Shown here: positions 40,217-49,137 of the stretch, piece after piece
How the letters are laid out: every line of letters begins with the position of its first letter
Numbering within the stretch: position 1 is the stretch's first letter
Source: Streptomyces avidinii
GTDB lineage: Bacteria; Actinomycetota; Actinomycetes; Streptomycetales; Streptomycetaceae
Length of the DNA stretch: 64,000 bases
NCBI RefSeq assembly: GCF_014650695.1
Contig: NZ_BMVL01000004.1
Coordinates: 234,852-298,851, forward strand
Reading direction: 5' to 3'
Made by a program: the position numbers and the translations under genes
The notes under the pieces: model-generated
Told to the model about the DNA's origin: nothing
The model's input: only the letters and a program-made list of their open reading frames with translations
Database searches by the model: none

Positions 40217-43200
40217 TGCCCGCTCACCTCCGTGGACAGCCCCTCCTGCAGGGCGGGCGGCGCGGTGGTGGTGAAGATCGGGCCGACCCAGTAGTTCACC
40301 GAGCCGAAGGTGTTCGTCGGGAAGGCGGTGGCCGCCCCGTACTTGTAGAGGCCGTTGGCACTGCCCGCCGTGTCGGCGGGGGCCACCAGGGGATAGGAGC
40401 GGTGCGCGCCGGCGAAGTAGCCGCCGTCCACCGAGTAGTTGCCGTTAGGCGCGTGGTAGGAGGCCACGTACGTGGTCCCCGCCGTGATGGGCACCGGCGT
40501 GGCGAACTGCAGCTGCTGCCAGCCGGTCAGGGTCTCGCTGCCGAAGGTGCCGGTGGCGAGCAGGGTCCCGGAGGCGGACCACAGGCTGCCGGTGTGCGTA
40601 CCGGTGTTGCCGGGGCCCTTGTAGAAGGTGACACCGGTGATGTAGCCGTTCACCGCGGACTGGAAGCGGGTGCCCAGCTCCACGGAGTTGGCGTCGTCAC
40701 CCACGTTGGCGGTGCTGGGGGTGGTGGTCCCGTTCCACAGGGTGCACGGGCAGTTCACCGCCGGCGGGTTCGGGCTCGTGGTGAAGTTCCACGTGACCGG
40801 TGCGGCCATCGCGTTGCCCCACAGGTCGGAGGCCTGGACGGACGCCGTGTAGGTGGAGTTCAGGGCCAGTTCGGAGGACGGGGTGAAGGTCGCGCTGTTG
40901 GACGCGCCCAGCACCTTGGTGCCCGGAACGGCCGCGCCGCCGGAGTCCTTGACGGAGAACACCAGGGTGTCCGCGTCGATGGCGTTGCTGAAGGTGGCCG
41001 AGACGGCCGCCGTGATCTGGGTGCCGGTCGCCGCGGACTGCGGCGAGGTGGCGGTGACGGAGGGCGGGGTCGTGCTCGCGGTGGAGGTGTCCAGGACCGC
41101 GTCCACCCAGTAGTTGCTGCCGGAGGAGGCGGTGGACGGGAAGCCTCCCGTGCCGCTGTAGCGGTAGACGCCGTTGCCGCCGTCGGTGCCGCTCTTCAGC
41201 GCGGTGAGCGGGGCCAGGCCCGCGTCGCCGGTGGCGAAGGTGGTGTCGAAGGAGTAGCCGCCGTGCGGGGCGAAGTAGGAGGCGACGTACGTGGTGTTCG
41301 CCTTGACCGGGACCGGGGTGGCGAAGTTCAGCTGCTGCCAGCCGGACGCCGTCTCATTGGTGAAGGTGCCGGTGGCCAGGCGCTGGCCGGTGCTGCTCCA
41401 GAGGCTGCCGGTGTGGGTGCCGGTGTTGGCGGGGGACTTGTAGAAGCGGACGCCGGTGATCGAACCGGCCACCGAGGAACGGATCTTCACGCCGAGCTCG
41501 ACGGCGCTGCCGTCACCGGCGTTGACGGTGCCCGGTACGGCCGCGGCGGGCCAGACGGTGCAGGGGCACTGCTGCGGCCCCACGGTCAGCGGCACCGTGG
41601 TGGTGGCACCGATGTTCACGCTGTCGTCCACGGCGCGCACCTTGATCTGCGCGGCGCCCTGCACGGTCGGGGTCCACTTGTAGCTCCAGGAGCCGAGTCC
41701 CGTGGTCGCCTTCCAGGTCGTGCCGCCGTCGGTGGACACCTCCACCCGGGCGACCACGCCGCCGCCGGTGTCGGCCGCCGTGCCCGTGATGGTCACGGGC
41801 CGCAGCGCCGGTACGGTGGCGTTCGCCGCCGGGGTGGTCACCGTCACGCCCGGACCCACGGAGTCCGTGGAGGCGGTGGAGGCGATCAGGTCGCTCTGCA
41901 GCGACTTGGGCTGGACGCCCATGTCGGCGAAGACGTTGACCGTCGCCTGCTGCATCCGCTTGTCCGCGGTCACCACCGCGTCGTCCGGGTTGCCGGTGGG
42001 CATGTTGGTCAGGCCCCAGGACCACTGCACCGTGCCCGCGCCGAACACCAGCGCGTGCGAGGTCTGGTCGCGGAAGGCGACCAGGCTGTGCGTGGCGGTG
42101 CCGTTCCCGTACGTGTTGCCGTAGTCCTTGAGGAGCTTGCCGTCCTCGATGTCCACCGTGGTGGAGGACATCGTGATCTGCCCGGCGGGCCGGCTGGCGT
42201 TCTCCACGTCGCTGTCCCACTCGTAGCCGAGCGTGCCGGTGGGGAACGTGGCGGTCTGCGAGGGAGTGAGGTTCGCGACCGTGGTGTTGCGCCACAGCCG
42301 CTGCTTGGCGAAGGTCCCGGGCACCGTGATCGCGTCGCTGCGGTAGCCGTTGACGCTGAACATCGAGCCGGTCAGCTGGTTCTGCGGCTGGTAGGGCCGA
42401 CCGCCCGTGGCGCTGGCCGGGTCCATGAAGGTGCCCGTCCAGATCCCGCTCGGGTCGGGGATGCCGTTCGGCTGGGGGAAGGACAGCTTGGTCTCCTTGT
42501 ACGAGACCAGGGTCCGGTTGGCGGTGCCCGCGCCGTCGATGCTCGGCGCCAGACGGGTCTTCCAGAAGACCTCGTTGCCGCTGAAGTACGTCTGGTGGAC
42601 CCCGGCCCGGCGCGCGTTCAGCGCGTTGGTGAACTGCTCCTGGGTCCAGTACTCGTCGTGCCCGGAGGACAGGAAGACCTTGTGGTTGCGCAGCAGGGTC
42701 CCGCCGCGCACCGACATGTCGACGCCGGACATGTAGCTCACGTCGTAGCCGTTGCGCTCCAGCCACGCCACCATCTGGAACTCGGACCCGTAGATCCCGT
42801 TGTCCCCTCCGATGTCCATGGGCCGGTTGTAGCTGACCTCGTACGCCCGCCCGTCCGGGGCGGGACCGCCGCCGTCGTACAGGTCCTGGCCGCCGTAGTT
42901 GTTGTAGGCCTGCCAGGTCTGGTCACTGGTCTGCACGACGATGTCGGAGTGGCTGGCGTCGTTGCGGACGACGAACGGGTAGGGCATCACCCCGTTGCCG
43001 TCCGCCTGGTCGAAGTTGACGACGTAGAGCCCGGACACGGCGTCGGCCGGCACGGTCCACGTCGTGGTGACGGGCCAGTTCCCGCAGTCGACCAGGCCGG
43101 TGGCGGCCTTCTTGGCGCAGGTCTGCGGGGCGCCGCCCGGCGCGAAGTTCGCCGGGTACGTCTGGGCCGCCTGGGCCGCGGTCGACATCAGGCGGGCGCC

Positions 43201-43512
43201 GTCGCCCCCGTAGTGGCCGAGGCGGTAGACGGAGACGCGGTACGGCGTCGGCGACTGGACCTTGAACTGCACGGTGTCGCCGGCCTGGACGCTCGTCTGG
43301 GCCGGGAAGCCCTTGATGTCGCCGTACGCGCTCGGCGCGAACCAGTCGGACATCGGTGTGCCGGGTTTGGAGTTCTCGCACACGATCGCGTTCGTACCGG
43401 GACCGCAGGGATCGACCGCGCCGGCCAGCGCGGCCGGCGGCAGGACCGTGGCCATCAAGGCCGCGATCACGGTGAAGAGACCGTAACGGAGCAACCTTGT
43501 CCGTCTGTTCAT
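40213..43512 (-). CDS. Large secreted protein: dimethylformamidase-like domain, Ig-like and two DUF4082 domains
   Basis: The 1099-residue protein has a signal peptide (LLRYGLFTVIAALMATVLPPAALA). Residues about 35-520 resemble the large-subunit domain of N,N-dimethylformamidase (YRVSVYRLGHYGGDGAR, DIVVQTSDQTWQAYNNYGGQDLY, LSSGHDEYWTQEQ), a fold often seen in secreted glycan-active proteins. It is followed by Ig-like domains and two DUF4082-like domains, each beginning PCTxW and ending near NYWV. A surface or matrix role in the polysaccharide locus is likely; no catalytic residues are certain. The start at 43512 has GAGGT five bases upstream. Confidence 0.82.
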   Translation of the reverse strand: MNRRTRLLRYGLFTVIAALMATVLPPAALAGAVDPCGPGTNAIVCENSKPGTPMSDWFAPSAYGDIKGFPAQTSVQAGDTVQFKVQSPTPYRVSVYRLGHYGGDGARLMSTAAQAAQTYPANFAPGGAPQTCAKKAATGLVDCGNWPVTTTWTVPADAVSGLYVVNFDQADGNGVMPYPFVVRNDASHSDIVVQTSDQTWQAYNNYGGQDLYDGGGPAPDGRAYEVSYNRPMDIGGDNGIYGSEFQMVAWLERNGYDVSYMSGVDMSVRGGTLLRNHKVFLSSGHDEYWTQEQFTNALNARRAGVHQTYFSGNEVFWKTRLAPSIDGAGTANRTLVSYKETKLSFPQPNGIPDPSGIWTGTFMDPASATGGRPYQPQNQLTGSMFSVNGYRSDAITVPGTFAKQRLWRNTTVANLTPSQTATFPTGTLGYEWDSDVENASRPAGQITMSSTTVDIEDGKLLKDYGNTYGNGTATHSLVAFRDQTSHALVFGAGTVQWSWGLTNMPTGNPDDAVVTADKRMQQATVNVFADMGVQPKSLQSDLIASTASTDSVGPGVTVTTPAANATVPALRPVTITGTAADTGGGVVARVEVSTDGGTTWKATTGLGSWSYKWTPTVQGAAQIKVRAVDDSVNIGATTTVPLTVGPQQCPCTVWPAAAVPGTVNAGDGSAVELGVKIRSSVAGSITGVRFYKSPANTGTHTGSLWSSTGQRLATGTFTNETASGWQQLNFATPVPVKANTTYVASYFAPHGGYSFDTTFATGDAGLAPLTALKSGTDGGNGVYRYSGTGGFPSTASSGSNYWVDAVLDTSTASTTPPSVTATSPQSAATGTQITAAVSATFSNAIDADTLVFSVKDSGGAAVPGTKVLGASNSATFTPSSELALNSTYTASVQASDLWGNAMAAPVTWNFTTSPNPPAVNCPCTLWNGTTTPSTANVGDDANSVELGTRFQSAVNGYITGVTFYKGPGNTGTHTGSLWSASGTLLATGTFGSETLTGWQQLQFATPVPITAGTTYVASYHAPNGNYSVDGGYFAGAHRSYPLVAPADTAGSANGLYKYGAATAFPTNTFGSVNYWVGPIFTTTAPPALQEGLSTEVSGQ

Positions 43513-43544
43513 CTGGACCTCATTGTTTGCGTGAGCGCGGGGGG

Positions 43545-44660
43545 TCAGCGCAGGGCGTTGCGGAGGGTGTCCACGACCCGCTGCTGCTGGGCGGCGGTGA
43601 TCTGCGGGAAGAGGGGGAGCGAGAGCATCCGGTCCGCCGCCTGTTCGGCGTGCGGGAAGTCGCCGCGGCCGTGGCCGAGACGACCGAAGGCCGGGGTGAG
43701 GTGGACCGGGGCCGGGTAGTGCACACCCGCGCCGATGCCCTCCGCGTTGAGCTTGCCCACGACGGCGTCGCGGTCCGCGTCGGCGACCCGGACCACGTAC
43801 AGGTGCCACACGTGGACATTGCCGGCGGCGGTGACCGGCAGGGTGACCTGCCCGGCGGCGGCGAGGTCGGCCAGCAGCTCGTCGTAGCGGGCGGCGGCCG
43901 CCCTGCGGGCCGCGTTCCCGTCGGCCAGCCGGGCCAGCTTCGCCCGCAGGACCACGGCCTGCAGACCGTCCAGCCGGCTGTTGAACCCGGCGACGTCGTG
44001 GCGGTACTTGGCGATGCCGCCGTGGTTCGCGAGGGCCCGGACCAGGTCCGCGCTCTCCTCGTCGTCGGTCACCACCGCGCCCGCGTCCCCGTACGCACCG
44101 AGGTTCTTGCCCGGGTAGAAGCTGGTCGCGGCGATGCCGCCGCTGCCGGGGGAGCGGCCGTCGCGGGTCGCGCCCTGGCTCTGCGCGGCGTCCTCGACGA
44201 TCCGCACGTGCGACGGCAGCCCCGCCGCGAGCGCCGCCGTGTCCGCGCACTGCCCGTAGAGGTGGACGGGGACCACCGCTCGGGTGGCCCCGCCCACGGC
44301 CTCCAGAGCGGCCCGCGGGTCCATCAGCAGCGTGTCGGGCAGGCAGTCGACCAGCACCGGTCGGGCGCCGATCCGGGCGACGGCGCCCGCGGTGGCGATG
44401 AAGGTGTTCGCGGGCAGCACCACCTCGTCGCCGACGCCCACCCCGCTCGCGCGCAGGGCCAGTTCGAGGGCGTCGGTGCCGTTGGCGACCCCCACGCAGT
44501 GCCCGACCCCCGCGAACTCGGCGTACTCGCGCTCGAACGCGCGGACCTCTGCACCGCCGATGAAGGCGGTGTCGGCGAGCACACGGTCGAATCCTGCGCG
44601 TAATTCCTCGGCGACCTCGGCGTGCGCCGCCTTCAGGTCGACCAGCGGTATCTGGTTCAT
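43545..44660 (-). CDS. PLP-dependent sugar aminotransferase, WbpE-like (DegT/DnrJ/EryC1 family)
   Basis: The protein has 371 residues. It opens IPLVDLKAAHAEV and has VGVANGTDALELALRA (cofactor phosphate), VPVHLYGQ, VEDAAQSQGA and the PLP lysine in FYPGKNLGAYGDAG. The N-terminal pattern is that of WbpE/QdtB-type 3-aminotransferases, which put an amino group on a 3-keto nucleotide sugar. Together with the Gfo/Idh oxidoreductase gene it would give the 3-amino sugar that the acetyltransferase at 19304 could use. Codon 20 is TTA (44601-44603). The ATG overlaps the upstream stop (ATGA). Confidence 0.88.
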   Translation of the reverse strand: MNQIPLVDLKAAHAEVAEELRAGFDRVLADTAFIGGAEVRAFEREYAEFAGVGHCVGVANGTDALELALRASGVGVGDEVVLPANTFIATAGAVARIGARPVLVDCLPDTLLMDPRAALEAVGGATRAVVPVHLYGQCADTAALAAGLPSHVRIVEDAAQSQGATRDGRSPGSGGIAATSFYPGKNLGAYGDAGAVVTDDEESADLVRALANHGGIAKYRHDVAGFNSRLDGLQAVVLRAKLARLADGNAARRAAAARYDELLADLAAAGQVTLPVTAAGNVHVWHLYVVRVADADRDAVVGKLNAEGIGAGVHYPAPVHLTPAFGRLGHGRGDFPHAEQAADRMLSLPLFPQITAAQQQRVVDTLRNALR

Positions 44661-45427
44661 GCGACTGTGCTCCCCATCCGTGTCTCCGGCCACCGGCCGG
44701 TCTCCTCGCCATCGGCCCGCAGCTCGTCGAGCGCCGGACCACCCGCCTCGCGCAGCCGGCGGGCGGGGCTTCCGGCCCACACCTCACCGGGCGGCACATC
44801 GGCCAGGACCGTGCTTCCCATCCCGGTCAGCGACCAGGCGCCGACCGTGGTGCCCTCGCGCACCAGCGCCCCCGCGCCCACGTACGCCCCGCGCCCCAGC
44901 CGCACCCCGCCGCCCAGGCGGACGCCCGAGGCGAGCGTGGCGAAATCCCCGACCCGGTCGTCGTGGGTGAGCACCACGTGCGGCATCACGGCCACGTGGG
45001 ACCCGACCCGGACGGCCGCCGTCAGCACGCTGTGCGCGAGCAGGACCGAGCCCGCGCCGAGCAGCGAGGACCCCGAGACCACGGCCGTGGGGTGGACCAC
45101 CGTCGCGTAGCGAGTCCCGGACAGGCCCAGGCGCCGTACCAGCCGGGCGCGTACCGCGTAATCGCGCGGGCTGCCCACGCACACCACCACCCGGGCGTCC
45201 GGGAGTTGGTGCACGAGGTGACTGCCGCCCAGCACCGGCACCCCGTCGACCTCCCGGCCGTGCAGGGCCGGATCGTCGTCGAGGTGACCCGCGAGGCGCC
45301 ACCGCGGGGCACGGCCGTACGCCGCGGCCGCGGCGCCCGCGTCCCGTACCGCCTGAGCGGTCTCGCGGGCGAACCCGCCCGCGCCGACGATCAGCAGGTC
45401 CTCGGTCCGCTGCTGCGGGCCGCTCAT
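44657..45427 (-). CDS. Sugar acyltransferase, NeuD/PglD-like
   Basis: The protein has 256 residues. The N-terminal half is Rossmann-like (DLLIVGAGGFARETAQAV, VLGGSHLV, VVCVGSPRDYAVR); the C-terminal half is a left-handed beta-helix of hexapeptide repeats (VVSGSSLLGAGSVLLAHSVL, HVAVMPHVVLTHDDRVGD, GAGALVREGTTVG) with the catalytic His in HDDRVGD. This two-domain layout is that of PglD/NeuD/LegH enzymes that N-acetylate UDP-4-amino sugars. Its neighbours are an aminotransferase on each side. The start overlaps the upstream stop (ATGA). Confidence 0.88.
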   Translation of the reverse strand: MSGPQQRTEDLLIVGAGGFARETAQAVRDAGAAAAAYGRAPRWRLAGHLDDDPALHGREVDGVPVLGGSHLVHQLPDARVVVCVGSPRDYAVRARLVRRLGLSGTRYATVVHPTAVVSGSSLLGAGSVLLAHSVLTAAVRVGSHVAVMPHVVLTHDDRVGDFATLASGVRLGGGVRLGRGAYVGAGALVREGTTVGAWSLTGMGSTVLADVPPGEVWAGSPARRLREAGGPALDELRADGEETGRWPETRMGSTVA

Positions 45428-46593
45428 CCGCCCGCCTGCTCGCGCAGCACCGCCACCACCCGGTCCTGCTGCTCCCGCGTCATCGTGTGGAACAGCGGCA
45501 GGATCAGCGAGTCGCGGCTGATCCGCTCGGTGACCGGCAGGGCAGCCGCGCCGTGGTCCGCGTACGCGGGCTCCAGGTGCGAGGCCATGATCCCGCGCCG
45601 GGCCGAGATCCCGGCCTCGGAGAGCACCGCGAGCAGCTCGTCCCGGCCGACCGGGAAGTCCTCGGCCAACAGCACCCAGTACGACTGGAAGTTGCCCCGG
45701 CCGTGACCGGGGTCCCCGACCGGGCGCAGACCCGGGGCCGTGCTCAGCAGCTCCGTGTACCGGGCCGCGAGCGAGCGCCGCCGGGCCACGATCTCGTCCA
45801 GCCTGCCGAGCTGCACCAGGCCGACCGCGGCCTGGATGTCGGTCATCCGGTAGTTGTAGCCGACCTCCAGGTAGCTCTCGACGATCGGCTTGCTGCTCGC
45901 GTGGCGCTGTGCGGCGGACACGTTCATGCCGTGCTCGCGCAGCCGCCGCAGCCGCTCCGCCCAGTGCGCGTCGTCCGTGGTCAGCATGCCGCCCTCGCCG
46001 GTGGTGATCACCTTGCGGGGGTGGAAGGACCAGGCGGCGAGCAGGGCGCCGTGGCCCACCGACTTGCCGCCGACCGTCGCGCCGATGCCGCAGGCGGCGT
46101 CCTCCACCAGGGCCACGTCCCAGTCCGCGCACGCCGCGCGCAACGCGTGCACGTCCGCGGGCACCCCGCCCTGGTGGACGACGAGCACCGCCTTCGTCCT
46201 GGGCGTGCGGACCGCGTCCACGGTGGCCGGGGTGAGGTTGCCGGTGGCCTCCTCGACGTCCGCGAACACCGGCTGCGCACCCACGTAGCGCACGGCGTTG
46301 GCCGTGGCGATGAACGACAGGGAGGGGACGATCACCTCGTCGCCGGGACCGAGGTCCAGGGCGATCAGGGCCAGGTGCAGGGCGGTGGTGCACGAGCTCA
46401 CCGCGATGCCGTGCTCGGCACCCACCCGCTCCGCGAAGGCCCGCTCGAACTCGGCGACCCGGGGACCCTGGGCCACCCAGCCGGAGAGCACCGCGTCGGC
46501 GGCGGCCTGCGCCTCCTCCTCGCCGAGCCAGGGCACCATCACGGGGATCCGGGCCGGGGCGGCGTCGGGCGCGGCGTCCGGGACGGCGTTCAC
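45424..46593 (-). CDS. PLP-dependent sugar aminotransferase, LegC/PglE-like (DegT family)
   Basis: The protein has 389 residues. Motifs are VPWLGEEEAQAAADAVLSGW near the N-terminus, IAVSSCTTALHLAL, VEDAACGIGAT and the PLP lysine in SFHPRKVITTGEGGML. This pattern fits the 4-aminotransferase side of the family (LegC, PglE, PseC). The GTG at 46593 overlaps the epimerase stop (GTGA) and is chosen over an ATG at 46656, which would lie far inside the epimerase gene. With the epimerase/dehydratase and the PglD-like acyltransferase it forms a three-step set for a 4-acylamino sugar. Confidence 0.88.
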   Translation of the reverse strand: MNAVPDAAPDAAPARIPVMVPWLGEEEAQAAADAVLSGWVAQGPRVAEFERAFAERVGAEHGIAVSSCTTALHLALIALDLGPGDEVIVPSLSFIATANAVRYVGAQPVFADVEEATGNLTPATVDAVRTPRTKAVLVVHQGGVPADVHALRAACADWDVALVEDAACGIGATVGGKSVGHGALLAAWSFHPRKVITTGEGGMLTTDDAHWAERLRRLREHGMNVSAAQRHASSKPIVESYLEVGYNYRMTDIQAAVGLVQLGRLDEIVARRRSLAARYTELLSTAPGLRPVGDPGHGRGNFQSYWVLLAEDFPVGRDELLAVLSEAGISARRGIMASHLEPAYADHGAAALPVTERISRDSLILPLFHTMTREQQDRVVAVLREQAGG

Positions 46594-47633
46594 CGGGTCG
46601 TCCCCGCGGCCGTGTCGGAGGCGGCGGCCGTGTCCGCGGCCCGCTCGGCGCGCCACCAGTCCACCAGGTCCCGCAGCCCGCTGCGCAGGTCGATCCCGGG
46701 GGTGAAGCCGAGGCGCCCGGCGGCCTGCGAGGTGTCCGCGAGCCGGCGGGTCACCCCGTTCACGGCACGGGCCGGCCCGTGCTCGGGCACCAGGCGGTCC
46801 GCCTCCATCGCTTCCAGCAGGCCCTGTGCGAGTTGGAGCAGGCTGGTCTCGGTGCCGCTCGCGACGTTGAAGACCTCGTCGGTCAGGTCCGACTCCGCGG
46901 CCAGCAGGTTGGCGCGCGCGATGTCCCGGACGTCGACGAAGTCCATGGTCTGGGTGCCGTCACCGAGGATCAGCGGCGGCTCGCCCGCGGCGATCTTCTC
47001 CATCCAGCGGATGAGCACCTCGGTGTAGAGCCCGTGGATGTCCATCCGGGGGCCGTACACGTTGAAGTAGCGCAGCGCGACGTAGTCCAGCCCGTACATC
47101 GAGTGGAAGCTGCGCAGCATCCCCTCGTTGAAGGCCTTCGCGGCCCCGTAGAAGGTGTCGTTGTTGTACGGGTGGTGGCGCTCGGTGGTCGGGAAGGTCT
47201 CGGCCAGGCCGTAGACCGAGGCGGAGGAAGAGGCGATCACCTTGCCCACTCCGGCGGCCGCGGCCGCCTCCAGCACGTTGAACGTGCCGTCCACCATGAC
47301 CTCGTTGGCCAGGCGCGGCTCCTCCGCGCACTGGGTGATCCGGATGGCCGCGAGGTGGAAGACCAGCTCGGCCCCCTCGGTCACCTTGCGCACGGTGGCC
47401 GCGTCACGGATGTCGCCCTCGACGACCTCCACCACCCCGCTCGGCAGGGCGCGGGCCAGGTTGGCCCGCCGCCCCCGCACGAAGTTGTCGAGCACGACGA
47501 TCTCGCGCGCTCCGCCGTCCACCAGTTGGTCCACCACGTGCGAGCCGATCGTGCCGGCCCCGCCGGTGACCAGAATCTTCTTGCCTCGTACCCTGCTCAA
47601 CGCCCTGCCCCCACTGGATTTGTTCGTGGTCAT
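46590..47633 (-). CDS. NAD-dependent epimerase/dehydratase (extended SDR, nucleotide sugar)
   Basis: The protein has 347 residues. TGGAGTIGSH is the NAD loop, VFHLAAIRITQC and SSSASVYG hold the serine, YGAAKAFNEG the Tyr-x3-Lys pair, and LRYFNVYGPRMD the substrate loop. It could be a UDP-GlcNAc 4-epimerase or a 4,6-dehydratase of LegB type; the following aminotransferase and acyltransferase genes favour production of a 4-keto sugar. It overlaps the downstream gene (GTGA) and follows the Gfo/Idh gene by 26 bp. Confidence 0.88.
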   Translation of the reverse strand: MTTNKSSGGRALSRVRGKKILVTGGAGTIGSHVVDQLVDGGAREIVVLDNFVRGRRANLARALPSGVVEVVEGDIRDAATVRKVTEGAELVFHLAAIRITQCAEEPRLANEVMVDGTFNVLEAAAAAGVGKVIASSSASVYGLAETFPTTERHHPYNNDTFYGAAKAFNEGMLRSFHSMYGLDYVALRYFNVYGPRMDIHGLYTEVLIRWMEKIAAGEPPLILGDGTQTMDFVDVRDIARANLLAAESDLTDEVFNVASGTETSLLQLAQGLLEAMEADRLVPEHGPARAVNGVTRRLADTSQAAGRLGFTPGIDLRSGLRDLVDWWRAERAADTAAASDTAAGTTR

Positions 47634-47659
47634 GCGTGTGAATCGGACTGCGGGGACGG

Positions 47660-48757
47660 TCAGCGTCCGGTGCGCAGTCCGACGACGGCTCCGCGGAACT
47701 CCAGGCTCCGGGAGGCGGCTTCCAGGATGTCCAGCACCTTCAGTCCGGCCCGGCCGTCGGTCAGCGGCGCCCGTCCGGTCCTGATGGACGCGGCGAACTC
47801 CTCGACCATGCTGCGCAGGGCCTCCTTCTCACCGATCGCGGGCGCCACCATGTCGCCGGTCCGGTAGGAGACGAGCATGTCCCGGCGCTCGTCCGCGCCG
47901 ATCTCCTGCGGGGCGCTCAGGTCCACCCCGCGGTCGAACACCGCGACGCGCTGGGTGGGGTTGAGGTCGTCCCACACCAGGGTGCGCTTGGACCCGCCGA
48001 CCATGGTGGTGCGCACCTTCGTCGGGGAGAGCCAGTTGACGTGCACGTGCGCGATGGCGCCGGTGCTCAGCTGGAGCGTCAGGTAGGCCACGCAGGACTG
48101 GCCGGCCCCGATCGGGTCGGCGCCGTGCGCGGCGACGGCGACCGGCCGGACGTGGTCCGGGAGGATGAAGTCCAGGACGGACAGGTCGTGGGGGGCGAGG
48201 TCCCACAGGACGTCGATGTCCTTCTGGACGAGCCCCAGGTTGATCCGTACCGAATCCACGTAGTGGATGTCGCCGAGTTCGCCGGAGCGGACCATCTCGC
48301 GGATCCGGCCCACGGCAGGGGTGTAGCAGTACGTGTGGTCGCACATCAGCGTGAGACCGCGCTCCTCGGCCTCGTCGACCAGCCGCAGCCCGTCCTCGTA
48401 CGTGGCGGCCAGCGGCTTCTCCACGAGGACGTGCTTGCCGGCGCGCAGGGCGGCCAGGGCGACGTCCAGGTGCGTGCCGGCCGGGGTGGCCACGGCGACC
48501 GCGTCGACCTCCGGGTCGGCGAGGACCGCCTCGTAGTCGCCGGTCGCCTGGACCGTGGAGTACCCGCCGAGCACCTGCCGGGCCCGGTCCACGTTCAGAT
48601 CGCAGAGCCACCGCAGCCGGAACTGGTCACTGGACTGGAAGTTGCGGACGAGATTGGGGCCCCAGTAGCCCGCGCCGACGACGGCGACACCTAAGGGTGC
48701 GGACCCCTTGCCGGTGTCGCCCGCGCCCTGCCCCGCGTCCTTCGCGGTGTCCTTCAC
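47660..48757 (-). CDS. Gfo/Idh/MocA oxidoreductase, WbpB-like
   Basis: The protein has 365 residues. The NAD site is VAVVGAGYWGPNLVRNF; AVATPAGTHLDVALAALRAGKHVLVEKPLA contains the EKP motif of the family, and DLAPHDLSVLDF holds the expected His. WbpB-type members oxidise C-3 of UDP-GlcNAc-uronic acid, which fits the other Wbp-like enzymes in the window. It is the first gene of the long - strand unit. The GTG at 48757 is chosen because AAGGGG stands six bases before it; a GTG at 48781 has no ribosome site. Confidence 0.88.
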   Translation of the reverse strand: MKDTAKDAGQGAGDTGKGSAPLGVAVVGAGYWGPNLVRNFQSSDQFRLRWLCDLNVDRARQVLGGYSTVQATGDYEAVLADPEVDAVAVATPAGTHLDVALAALRAGKHVLVEKPLAATYEDGLRLVDEAEERGLTLMCDHTYCYTPAVGRIREMVRSGELGDIHYVDSVRINLGLVQKDIDVLWDLAPHDLSVLDFILPDHVRPVAVAAHGADPIGAGQSCVAYLTLQLSTGAIAHVHVNWLSPTKVRTTMVGGSKRTLVWDDLNPTQRVAVFDRGVDLSAPQEIGADERRDMLVSYRTGDMVAPAIGEKEALRSMVEEFAASIRTGRAPLTDGRAGLKVLDILEAASRSLEFRGAVVGLRTGR

Positions 48758-49137
48758 GGCGTTCCCCTTCCTTCCGCGCACGCCGGACGGCGTGTCGCCA
48801 ACTCATGGCCGGGACGCGTGTGATGGAGGGAAATGCCGTCGAGGGCAGCCCGGACGCCTACGCGTGCCGTGCGTGACCTGCTCAACGGTGATGGCCCCCC
48901 ACAACCGATGCTCTACGTGATACGTGTGCCCGCCCCCCGGCCCGGCAGCCTGTTCCCCACAAGCAGCCGAACCCGTACCGCCCACCGCTCCGGGCCGTAT
49001 CGGCCCGTTCCGGATCCCGGCGCCGCCGAAGCGTGCCGATTCCGGTCGGCGGCGCTCAATCTAGTCCACCGGGCGTACCCCCGGGCAGAGTTGGCGTAAT
49101 CGCCTGGCGCGGGTGTTCGACCATGCATACTGCCCGG
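48758..49137. other. Divergent promoter region with hairpins, end of the polysaccharide unit
   Basis: The 380-bp gap separates the divergent Gfo/Idh and glycosyltransferase genes and has no convincing gene. It holds a perfect inverted repeat CGGGCCG-TAT-CGGCCCG (48991-49007) and, at 48914-48927, two TACGTGA/TACGTGT units that also form the palindrome ACGT-GAT-ACGT. Either could bind a regulator of the polysaccharide genes. Confidence 0.5.
49126..49131 (+). promoter_or_regulatory. Probable -10 box of a leaderless promoter
   Basis: CATACT ends six bases before the GTG at 49138, with no ribosome site between, as expected for a leaderless actinobacterial mRNA. No good -35 was seen at the usual distance. 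Confidence 0.5.

Noticed and set aside
40402..43719. An 1105-codon frame on + opposite the DUF4082 protein
   Set aside because: The minus-strand gene has a signal peptide, ribosome site and recognisable domains; the + frame has none.
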